From Sphingomonas sp. CCH9-E2 (GTDB taxonomy: Bacteria; Pseudomonadota; Alphaproteobacteria; Sphingomonadales; Sphingomonadaceae), in contig NZ_LSJM01000202.1 in assembly GCF_001557215.1 (NCBI RefSeq), positions 1 to 6,064 on the forward strand: a stretch of DNA of 6,064 bases. Reading direction: 5' to 3'. Both the position numbers and the translations under genes were made by a program. Position 1 is the first letter of the stretch. The number at the start of each line of letters is the position of its first letter. Under the pieces are notes generated by a model. That model had not been told where the DNA came from, did no database searches, and was given only the letters and a program-made list of their open reading frames with translations. Below are positions 1-5,022 of this stretch, in pieces.

Positions 1-39
1 GGGTTGGCTTCCCCGCCCCGCCTCCATAAAGCGGGAGCC

Positions 40-1494
40 ATGCGCTCCCCCGCCCTGCCCCTTGCCCTTGCGCTCGCCTTGTTCGCGGGCGGGTGCGAGC
101 GGCGACCCGATGACGTTCCGGTCGTGGTGAGCGCGATCGGCGCGCCCACCACATTGCGCGACCCTGCGCGCGGTCCCCTCACCTTCCCCGAAAGCGTGCT
201 GCTCGCCGCGACCGCGCAGGGACTGGTTCGCTTCGACGCCAATGGCGGGATCGAGCCGGGCGTGGCGGAGCGCTGGATCGTCAGCGACGAGGGGCGCAGC
301 TACATCTTCCGCATCCGCAATGCCGAATGGCCCGACGGAAGCAAGGTGACAGCCGGCGACGTGGTGGCGAGCCTGCGCGCTGCCATCGCGCCGAGCGCGC
401 GCTCACCGCATGCGCCGTTCGTCGCGGTGATCGACGAGATCGTCGAAATGACCCCGCAGGTGATCGAGGTGCGGCTGAAGCATCCCCGCCCTGATCTGCT
501 GAAACTGTTCGCGCAACCCGAATTCGCCATCCTGCGTCGCCCGCGCCTGTCCGGCACAGGCCCCCTGCGTGCCGACCCCAAAGGGAGCGGCAATCTGCTG
601 CGCCCAGTTCCCGATCCCTATGCCGTCGCCGAAAATGCCGCCGCGCCTGAGGCCGCAGACAATGTCCGTCTGATCGGCGAGCGCGCCGCAATGGCGCTGA
701 CCCGGTTCGCCGCGCGCGAATCCGACCTGATCCTGGGCGGCAGCTTTCACGACTGGCCGCTCCTCGACCATGCGGGGATCGCGCCGGCGAATCTGCGCGT
801 CGACCCCGCAGTGGGCCTGTTCGGACTGGCGATCGTGTCAGAAGAGGGGTTCACCGCCGATCCGGCCAACCGCGCGGCGCTGGCGATGGCGATCGATCGC
901 GCCGCCCTCACCGCACGCTTCCGCCCGGAATGGACGCCTGTCGAAACGCTGCTCCCCGCGCAGCTCGACTCGGCCGCGCCGCCCGCGATCCCCGCCTGGG
1001 TGGCGCAGTCGCTGGACGCCCGGCGCATCCTCGCGCGCAACCGCGTCGTCACCTGGCGCGCGGCCAATCCCGACGCATCGCCCGTCATCCGCATCGCCAT
1101 GCCACGCAGCATTGGGACCAAGCTGGTCTGGTACAGCCTAGTGCGGGATCTGCGCGCGATCGGCCTGCAACCCGCCTGGGTGGCGGAGCGCGAAGATGCC
1201 GATCTGCGCCTGATCGACGCCGTCGCTCCCTATGACAGTGCCCGCTGGTACTTCGTCACCGCGTGCCGCCGCTGCCCGGACGACCTCGCCGCAGTGATCG
1301 ACGCCGCCCGCGACGCGCCGACCCTGGCCGATCGCGCCCGGCGGATTGCCGAAGCAGACCTCGCACTCACCGCTGCACAGCGCTATATTCCGATTGCACA
1401 ACCGTTGCGCTGGTCGGTGGCGGCACTCAGGCTCAGGGCGTTTCAGACGAATCCCCGGGCCTGGCATTCGCTGACCCATCTGCGCGCACCCTAA
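40..1494 (+). CDS. Family-5 extracellular solute-binding lipoprotein (peptide ABC transporter type)
   Basis: Probable periplasmic, lipid-anchored binding protein of the SBP_bac_5 family (OppA/DppA type), which delivers oligopeptides or similar ligands to an ABC importer. I start it at the ATG at 40 because that gives a short lipoprotein signal: a hydrophobic Leu/Ala stretch (residues 5-16) ending in AGGC, with Cys19 as the likely lipidated residue. An upstream TTG at 4 would put 12 unrelated residues in front. GGGAG at 33-37 is very close to the ATG, so the ribosome site is not decisive. The family signature lies at residues 74-112: a GVAERW block, FRIR, then WPDG and the T-x-x-D-V segment. 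The protein has 484 residues, slightly short for the family. A CRRC pair (Cys409, Cys412) sits in the C-terminal part. No permease or ATPase gene is visible, so the substrate is unknown. DUF4112 follows after 12 bp, probably in the same transcript. Confidence 0.85.
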   Translation: MRSPALPLALALALFAGGCERRPDDVPVVVSAIGAPTTLRDPARGPLTFPESVLLAATAQGLVRFDANGGIEPGVAERWIVSDEGRSYIFRIRNAEWPDGSKVTAGDVVASLRAAIAPSARSPHAPFVAVIDEIVEMTPQVIEVRLKHPRPDLLKLFAQPEFAILRRPRLSGTGPLRADPKGSGNLLRPVPDPYAVAENAAAPEAADNVRLIGERAAMALTRFAARESDLILGGSFHDWPLLDHAGIAPANLRVDPAVGLFGLAIVSEEGFTADPANRAALAMAIDRAALTARFRPEWTPVETLLPAQLDSAAPPAIPAWVAQSLDARRILARNRVVTWRAANPDASPVIRIAMPRSIGTKLVWYSLVRDLRAIGLQPAWVAEREDADLRLIDAVAPYDSARWYFVTACRRCPDDLAAVIDAARDAPTLADRARRIAEADLALTAAQRYIPIAQPLRWSVAALRLRAFQTNPRAWHSLTHLRAP

Positions 1495-1506
1495 GCGAGG
1501 ACCGAC

Positions 1507-1923
1507 ATGGCCAAGGCGACCCGCATGCAACGCACTCCCGGCGCCTTTCCGGTCGGCCGCGACCCACATTCCGTGCGCCAGCGGGTAACGGCGATGGAGA
1601 AGCTGCTCGAACGCGGCTTCACGATCCCCGGCACGCGTCAAACCGTCGGCCTCGACGCGCTGATCGGCCTGATCCCCGTCGGCGGCGACATCATTGCGGC
1701 CGGCATGGGCCTCTACATGGTGTGGGAGGCCCGGAACCTCGGCATGTCGCGCGGCGCGATGCTGCGGATGGTCGGCAATGTCGGTTTTGACTGGCTGCTG
1801 GGACTCATCCCCGGCATCGGTGATGTCGCCGACTTCTTCTACCGCTCGAACTCACGCAACCTGCGCATCATCAAGCGGCACCTCGACAAGCATCACCCGG
1901 CAACCGCCGTCATCGACAGCTGA
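1507..1923 (+). CDS. DUF4112 domain-containing small membrane protein
   Basis: A 138-residue protein of the DUF4112 family, function unknown. The ATG at 1507 is preceded by GCGAGG (1495-1500) at a good distance. The basic N-terminus (residues 1-28) leads into two copies of one motif: GLDALIGLIPVGGDII at 48-63 and GFDWLLGLIPGIGDVA at 93-108, each with an Asp and a Leu-Ile-Pro-x-x-Gly-Asp core inside a hydrophobic stretch. The segments at about 48-75 and 93-111 are probably membrane-embedded. A basic tail follows (RNLRIIKRHLDKHH, 117-130). It is probably cotranscribed with the solute-binding lipoprotein 12 bp upstream and ends 5 bp from the convergent membrane-protein gene. The family assignment rests on the repeated motif and the size. 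No enzymatic residues can be named. Confidence 0.88.
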   Translation: MAKATRMQRTPGAFPVGRDPHSVRQRVTAMEKLLERGFTIPGTRQTVGLDALIGLIPVGGDIIAAGMGLYMVWEARNLGMSRGAMLRMVGNVGFDWLLGLIPGIGDVADFFYRSNSRNLRIIKRHLDKHHPATAVIDS

Positions 1924-1940
1924 CCCGTTCAGGCGACGGG
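1921..1940. other. Small inverted repeat at convergent gene ends
   Basis: CCCGT (1924-1928) and ACGGG (1936-1940) form a 5-bp stem with a 7-base loop exactly where the two convergent genes end. Their stop codons are at 1921-1923 (plus) and 1929-1931 (minus). There is no T tract on either side, so a terminator role is only a guess. Both operons must end in or beyond this point, which means they probably overlap as antisense transcripts. Confidence 0.2.
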
Positions 1941-2375
1941 CGGCGGTGGCGCGCTCCCGTCGCTCGCGCGGAACCATGCGGTCGCATCCGGCCGGAACAG
2001 CATCCACACTGCAAAAGCGGTCAGCGCGAACGTCACCACGTTCAGCGCGGCTGGCAGAGCTCCGGTTCTTGCGAACCCTGCCAGCGAAAACGGCAGCGCC
2101 ACCGCGGACAGTGCAAACAGGGCGACGATGATCCACTTCGTCACCTCGCTCGCCTTGCGCGCAGTAAAAAACCACAGCAGCAGCGAGACGAAGAGCGCGA
2201 ACAGCGTAAAGCCGATCAGCATCGCCCGACCTGCCGGGATCATCTCGGGCATCTGCGCGAAGGATGCTTCGACGGCCGCAATCTGCTTGCTCCAGCCGAG
2301 CGCGTGATTGACGCCCCACACGACGATCGACGCCAGATAGGCCTGTTCGAACCGGATGATCGATTGCGGTCGCAT
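1929..2375 (-). CDS. Uncharacterised four-helix inner-membrane protein
   Basis: I do not recognise a named family. The 148-residue product has four clear hydrophobic segments at about residues 8-26, 50-70, 80-101 and 107-127, short loops, and a polar end of the form RPDATAWF followed by a Pro-rich tail (APPPPVA). The loop between helices 2 and 3 is basic (TARK...TK), which suggests it faces the cytoplasm. The start is well supported: on the minus strand GGAGGGGG (2389-2382) lies 6 bases before the ATG. It sits 36 bp downstream of nadC on the same strand and is probably cotranscribed with it. Nothing in the sequence points to a transport or catalytic role, and a link to NAD metabolism rests on position alone. 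Confidence 0.8.
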   Translation of the reverse strand: MRPQSIIRFEQAYLASIVVWGVNHALGWSKQIAAVEASFAQMPEMIPAGRAMLIGFTLFALFVSLLLWFFTARKASEVTKWIIVALFALSAVALPFSLAGFARTGALPAALNVVTFALTAFAVWMLFRPDATAWFRASDGSAPPPPVA

Positions 2376-2411
2376 GAAATACCCCCTCCAGAATTGTCGA
2401 AACGCTAGGCG

Positions 2412-3257
2412 TCAGGCGGGGGCGAAGTCCAGCCCGATATCCGCCGCCGGAGCCGATTGGGTCAGCCGCCCGACGCTGACATAGGTCACGCCCGTCGCCG
2501 CGATCGCCGCAATGGTGTCGAGCCGCACGCCGCCGGAAGCCTCGGTCGGCACCCGCCCGGCGACCAGCGCCACCGCTTCGCGCAGCAGCTCCGGCCCCAT
2601 ATTGTCGAGCAACAGGTGCGTCGCCCCCGCCGCCAGCGCCGGTTCGATCTGGTCGGTCCGGTCGACCTCGACGATGATCGCGCCGATCCCCGCGCACACC
2701 GCCCGCGCCACCGCTTCCTCGACTGATCCGGCGACTGCGACGTGATTGTCCTTGATCATCGCCGCGTCCCACAGGCCCATGCGATGATTCTGCGCCCCGC
2801 CCATCCGCGTCGCATATTTCTCCAATCGGCGCAGGCCCGGGATGGTCTTGCGCGTGTCGAGCAACGTCGCACCGCTCCCGGCCATCGCGTCGACATAAGC
2901 ACGCGTCATCGTCGCGATGCCCGACAGATGCTGGACCGTATTGAGCGCCGAGCGTTCGGCGGTGAGCAGCGCGCGCGCATTGCCGCGCAGCCGCATGAGG
3001 TCGCTCCCGGCCGCGACAGCCTCGCCCTCCGCCGCCAGAATCTCGATCTCGACAGTCGGATCGAGCGCGCGGAAAAAGGCCGCAGCGATCGGCAGCCCGG
3101 CCACGACCACGGCATCACGGCTGTCCATCACCCCGTCAAACACCGCATCCGACGGGATCACGGCCTCTGCGGTGACATCGCCCGATCCCACATCCTCCGC
3201 CAGCGTGGCGGCAACAAAGGCGTCGAGATCGAACCCATCGAGCTGGAAAACGGACAT
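2412..3257 (-). CDS. nadC: Nicotinate-nucleotide pyrophosphorylase (carboxylating), quinolinate phosphoribosyltransferase
   Basis: Converts quinolinate and phosphoribosyl pyrophosphate to nicotinate mononucleotide, CO2 and pyrophosphate in de novo NAD synthesis; cytoplasmic. The 281-residue length is normal. Visible landmarks are the N-terminal EDVGSGDVT (21-29), ERSALN (101-106), DTRKTIPGLR (134-143), Lys147, NHRMGLWD (157-164), KDNH (169-172), VEVD (196-199), LLLDN (215-219), SGGV (241-244) and SVGRLTQSAP (261-270). Arg102, Arg136, His158, Arg159, Lys169, Glu197 and Asp218 correspond to known substrate-binding positions of the family. I start at 3257 and not at the ATG at 3278 because AGGAG (3267-3263) lies 5 bases before it and the extra residues MQGAGVV look unrelated. 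nadA and nadB, often linked to nadC, are not adjacent here. It is divergent from the zeta gene. Confidence 0.97.
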   Translation of the reverse strand: MSVFQLDGFDLDAFVAATLAEDVGSGDVTAEAVIPSDAVFDGVMDSRDAVVVAGLPIAAAFFRALDPTVEIEILAAEGEAVAAGSDLMRLRGNARALLTAERSALNTVQHLSGIATMTRAYVDAMAGSGATLLDTRKTIPGLRRLEKYATRMGGAQNHRMGLWDAAMIKDNHVAVAGSVEEAVARAVCAGIGAIIVEVDRTDQIEPALAAGATHLLLDNMGPELLREAVALVAGRVPTEASGGVRLDTIAAIAATGVTYVSVGRLTQSAPAADIGLDFAPA

Positions 3258-3334
3258 GACAACTCCTGCACCCTGCACCGCCGCCTACCCCCCTCGCCCG
3301 GCCGGGGCAATGTCGATCCGGGATGCTACGCCCG

Positions 3335-3363
3335 TTGCCATGCGCGCGGCCCGCCCCTATTTC
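3335..3363 (+). promoter_or_regulatory. Candidate promoter for the zeta-bolA-grxD operon
   Basis: In the 137-bp gap between nadC and the zeta gene, TTGCCA (3335-3340) is followed after 17 bp by TATTTC (3358-3363). This would start transcripts near 3370, about 25 bases before the ATG. The -35 box is a good match to the housekeeping consensus and the -10 box a poor one. I saw no convincing counterpart for nadC on the other strand. Confidence 0.35.
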
Positions 3364-3394
3364 CATCAGGACACTGTTTTAGGGGTATTGCAGC

Positions 3395-3718
3395 ATGACC
3401 ACCTTCGACGATCGCGAGCGCGCGTTCGAAGCCAAATATGTCCGTGACGAGGAAATGGCGTTCCGCGTCACCGCGCGGCGCAACCGGCTGCTCGGCCAAT
3501 GGGCGGCGGAAAAGATGGCGCTGACCCCCGAAGAGACCGACGCCTATGCCAAGGCGGTGGTGCAGGCCGATTTCGAGGAATCGGGTGACGAAGACGTGAT
3601 CCGCAAGCTGCTCGGCGACCTGACTGCTGCCGGGGTCGAAATCGACGATGCCGCCGTGCGCGCTGCGGTCGAGGCGATGACGGTCGAGGCGCGCCGCCAG
3701 CTGATCGAGGCGCAGTAA
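3395..3718 (+). CDS. F1-ATPase inhibitor subunit zeta (DUF1476 family)
   Basis: The 107-residue product matches the alphaproteobacterial zeta subunit, first characterised in Paracoccus denitrificans, which binds the F1 part of ATP synthase and blocks ATP hydrolysis through its N-terminus. The family hallmark is the N-terminal block MTTFDDRERAFEAKY (1-15), followed by an EEMAFRVTARRNRLLGQWAA-type segment (19-38) and an acidic, helical remainder with VIRKLLGDL (68-76) and a C-terminal EARRQLIEAQ. AGGGG (3381-3385) lies 9 bases before the ATG. The stop codon is 2 bp before bolA, so this is the first gene of a tight operon. Family identity is secure. Whether this homologue truly inhibits ATPase is inferred, because inhibitory strength differs among alphaproteobacteria. 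Confidence 0.93.
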   Translation: MTTFDDRERAFEAKYVRDEEMAFRVTARRNRLLGQWAAEKMALTPEETDAYAKAVVQADFEESGDEDVIRKLLGDLTAAGVEIDDAAVRAAVEAMTVEARRQLIEAQ

Positions 3719-3720
3719 TC

Positions 3721-3963
3721 ATGCCAATGGCGGCGAGCGAGATCGAGGCGCTGATCCGCGCCGGCATCCCGGATGCGGCGGTGGAGATCACCGACCTTGC
3801 CGGCGATGGCGATCATTATGCCGCGCGCGTGACCAGTGAGAGTTTCCGGGGAATGCCGCGCGTGCGGCAGCACCAGGCTGTATATGCCGCACTTGGCGGT
3901 CGGATGGGCGGCGTGCTGCACGCGCTTCAGCTGACCACTGCCGTGCCGGCTGGGAGTGAATGA
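3721..3963 (+). CDS. BolA/IbaG family iron-sulfur partner protein
   Basis: Small cytoplasmic protein (80 residues) of the BolA family, which partners CGFS glutaredoxins in binding or transferring [2Fe-2S] clusters. The family pattern is plain: an N-terminal helix (MAASEIEALI), DGDHYAARV (29-37), SFRGMPRVRQHQAVYAAL (41-58) with the conserved His51, then LHALQLTT (66-73) with His67. The short length and the DGDHY segment resemble the IbaG/BolA2 branch more than classical BolA. The start at 3721 follows the zeta stop by 2 bp, with GAGG (3707-3710) 10 bases upstream. A second ATG at 3727 in the same frame is possible. The adjacent CGFS glutaredoxin gene strongly supports the assignment. Confidence 0.92.
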   Translation: MPMAASEIEALIRAGIPDAAVEITDLAGDGDHYAARVTSESFRGMPRVRQHQAVYAALGGRMGGVLHALQLTTAVPAGSE

Positions 3964-3965
3964 CC

Positions 3966-4295
3966 ATGACCGACGATACCAACGCCCGCATCCAGACCCT
4001 TGTCGATTCGAACGACGTGCTGCTGTTCATGAAGGGCACGCCGCTGTTCCCGCAGTGCGGCTTCTCCAACCGCGCCGTTTCGATCCTCAACCATCTCGGC
4101 GTCGAGTTCGAAAGCGTCGACGTACTGCAGGATCAGGAAGTCCGTCAGGGCATCAAGGCGTTTTCCGACTGGCCGACCATTCCCCAGCTTTATGTGAAGG
4201 GTGAGTTTGTCGGCGGGTCCGACATCATGATGGAAATGTATGAGAGCGGCGAGCTGGCTCAGCTGCTCGAGGACAAGGGCGTCGCTGCGGCCTGA
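3966..4295 (+). CDS. grxD: Monothiol glutaredoxin, Grx4 family (CGFS type)
   Basis: Cytoplasmic CGFS glutaredoxin that holds a bridging [2Fe-2S] cluster with glutathione and passes it to apo-proteins, often with BolA as partner. Numbered from the ATG at 3966 (109 residues), it shows the glutathione-binding Lys23 in FMKGT, the active site PQCGFS (Cys31-Ser34), WPTIPQLY with the cis-proline (Pro73) and GGSDI (83-87), all intact and in usual order. Two starts are possible. The ATG at 3960 overlaps the bolA stop as ATGA but has GGGAG (3952-3956) only 3 bases away. The ATG at 3966 has it 9 bases away and gives a family-like N-terminus (MTDDTNARI). I prefer 3966. Either way translation is probably coupled to bolA. 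This is the last gene of the operon, and a GC-rich hairpin follows 20 bases after the stop. Confidence 0.96.
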   Translation: MTDDTNARIQTLVDSNDVLLFMKGTPLFPQCGFSNRAVSILNHLGVEFESVDVLQDQEVRQGIKAFSDWPTIPQLYVKGEFVGGSDIMMEMYESGELAQLLEDKGVAAA

Positions 4296-4315
4296 TCGGC
4301 GGCGACTCTGTTTAC

Positions 4316-4339
4316 GCGGGTCGCCAGCGTGCGACCCGC
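4316..4339 (+). terminator. GC-rich hairpin behind grxD, possible terminator
   Basis: GCGGGTCGC (4316-4324) and GCGACCCGC (4331-4339) form a perfect 9-bp stem with a 6-base loop, 20 bases after the grxD stop. A weaker 6-bp stem (GTCGGC 4343-4348 with GCCGAC 4356-4361) follows. Neither has a T tract, so the hairpin may act with Rho, protect the mRNA 3' end or do nothing. Confidence 0.45.
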
Positions 4340-4392
4340 CGCGTCGGCGTTCGGTGCCGACCCACCCACTGCACATCGTCCATAACGGGAAA

Positions 4393-4487
4393 GGGCGGAT
4401 GGCCCAAAAGCCACCCGCCCCTGAAGCGTCGCACCTGGCGGTGAACACATATGCCCGAAGTGTTGCACCGCGCGTGCCAGATCGGGC
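4393..4487. other. Structured intergenic DNA, possible small RNA (strand uncertain)
   Basis: The grxD-blaI gap (4296-4653) holds no convincing gene. Its middle contains two long inverted repeats. First, 4393-4403 pairs with 4410-4420: 11 positions, loop CCAAAA, one A-C mismatch on the plus strand. On the minus strand the mismatch becomes a G-U pair and the stem is followed by TTT, which resembles a weak terminator. Second, 4438-4448 pairs with 4460-4471, an 11-bp stem with one bulged G and an 11-base loop. The loop bases GCCCGA (4453-4458) are complementary to TCGGGC (4482-4487) just downstream. I recognise no known RNA family (not tmRNA, SRP RNA, RNase P RNA or tRNA). Structure alone does not prove transcription. 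Confidence 0.3.
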
Positions 4488-4571
4488 GAACCACGCACTT
4501 CCGCGGATGACGCTGGTTAACGAAATTCACCGCCACGCAAAGCTGTCAGCTTTTCCGACACCGGTACCAAC

Positions 4572-4597
4572 CTGAACCTCATTCATCGCGCGTTCAG
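4572..4597 (+). promoter_or_regulatory. TTCA-type repeats upstream of the blaI promoter
   Basis: CTGAAC (4572-4577) and GTTCAG (4592-4597) form a 6-bp inverted repeat with a 14-bp spacer, ending 4 bp before the -35 box. TTCA also occurs directly repeated at 4582-4585 and 4593-4596, 11 bp apart, a spacing close to one helical turn. It could be an activator site, but no regulator can be named. Confidence 0.25.
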
Positions 4598-4601
4598 CCC
4601 A

Positions 4602-4640
4602 TTGACTACACATGTGATCGGAGCGATTACACCCGTAGTC
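4602..4640 (+). promoter_or_regulatory. Promoter with two BlaI/CopY-like operators
   Basis: Two 16-bp elements, GACTACACATGTGATC (4604-4619) and GATTACACCCGTAGTC (4625-4640), are each near-palindromes on the pattern GACTACA-NN-TGTAGTC. Each keeps 7 of the 8 fixed bases of the TACA-NN-TGTA core known for BlaI/MecI/CopY repressors. They are spaced exactly 21 bp apart, on the same face of the helix. The promoter TTGACT (4602-4607), a 17-bp spacer and GATTAC (4625-4630) lies within them, so a bound repressor would cover both boxes. The predicted start near 4637 leaves a very short leader to the GAGGG (4644-4648) and the ATG at 4654. The position directly before a BlaI-family gene implies autoregulation. 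The -10 box is a weak match to consensus. Confidence 0.7.
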
Positions 4641-4653
4641 AAAGAGGGAACCG

Positions 4654-5022
4654 ATGACCGAGCGAATCAGCGAAGCCGAGCATGCGGTGATGGAGGTGCT
4701 GTGGGACGAGTCCCCGCTCGCCGCCCAGGATGTGGTCGAGCGCGTGGCACCGTCGCGCGGCTGGAGCGCCAATACGGTCAAGACGTTGCTCGGCCGCCTG
4801 CTCGCCAAGAACGTCATCGCCGCCGATGAGGATGGCCGCCGCTATCAATACCGCCCGCTGGTCGAGCGCGGCGACTATGTCGAGGGTGAGTCGCGCCGCC
4901 TGATCGACCGGCTGTTCGGGGGCAAGCTCACCCCGCTGGTCGCGCATCTCGCCGAGCGCGATGCGCTGACCGATCAGGACATTGCCGAGATCGAGGCCCT
5001 GCTGAAGGAGCTCAAGCAATGA
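4654..5022 (+). CDS. blaI: BlaI/MecI/CopY family transcriptional repressor
   Basis: A 122-residue DNA-binding repressor of the Penicillinase_R family. The N-terminal winged helix (residues about 4-68) shows the hallmark start ISEAEHAVMEVLW (5-17), then the AAQDVVERV helix (23-31), the recognition helix in WSANTVKTLLGRLLAKNVI (37-55) and the wing GRRYQYRPLV (61-70). The C-terminal part (about 72-122) is the dimerisation region, with SRRLIDRLFGG (80-90) and an acidic helical end. GAGGG (4644-4648) lies 5 bases before the ATG. Its own promoter region carries two probable operators. Its last bases overlap the start of the M56 peptidase (ATGA), so the two proteins are probably made together as repressor and its inactivating protease. 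The symbol marks the family. A role in beta-lactam resistance is not shown, since no beta-lactamase gene is in view. Confidence 0.94.
   Translation: MTERISEAEHAVMEVLWDESPLAAQDVVERVAPSRGWSANTVKTLLGRLLAKNVIAADEDGRRYQYRPLVERGDYVEGESRRLIDRLFGGKLTPLVAHLAERDALTDQDIAEIEALLKELKQ

Noticed and set aside
1138..1641. 167-residue minus-strand open frame across the lipoprotein/DUF4112 junction
   Set aside because: It is antisense to two supported genes, with no ribosome site or family motif.
1852..2772. 306-residue minus-strand open frame
   Set aside because: It overlaps the well-supported nadC and membrane-protein genes on the same strand in another frame. Its translation is Arg/Gly-rich with no domain pattern, as expected from GC-rich shadow frames.
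3258..3278. N-terminal extension of NadC to the ATG at 3278
   Set aside because: AGGAG sits 5 bases before the ATG at 3257, and the added residues MQGAGVV do not look like NadC.
3297..3306. 10-bp palindrome CCCGGCCGGG between nadC and the zeta gene
   Set aside because: It is too short and too GC-rich to be significant in this genome, and lacks a T tract or clear promoter context.
4435..4487. Full H-type pseudoknot using the whole 4438-4471 stem and the loop-downstream pairing
   Set aside because: Nearly all linker bases are consumed by the stem, leaving too few to cross it. At most a partial pseudoknot or alternative folds are possible.
4399..4575. 58-codon plus-strand frame starting MAQKPPAPEAS in the grxD-blaI gap
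   Set aside because: Third-position G/C is near half, far below the neighbouring genes, and the frame runs through both inverted repeats. It is better explained as non-coding.
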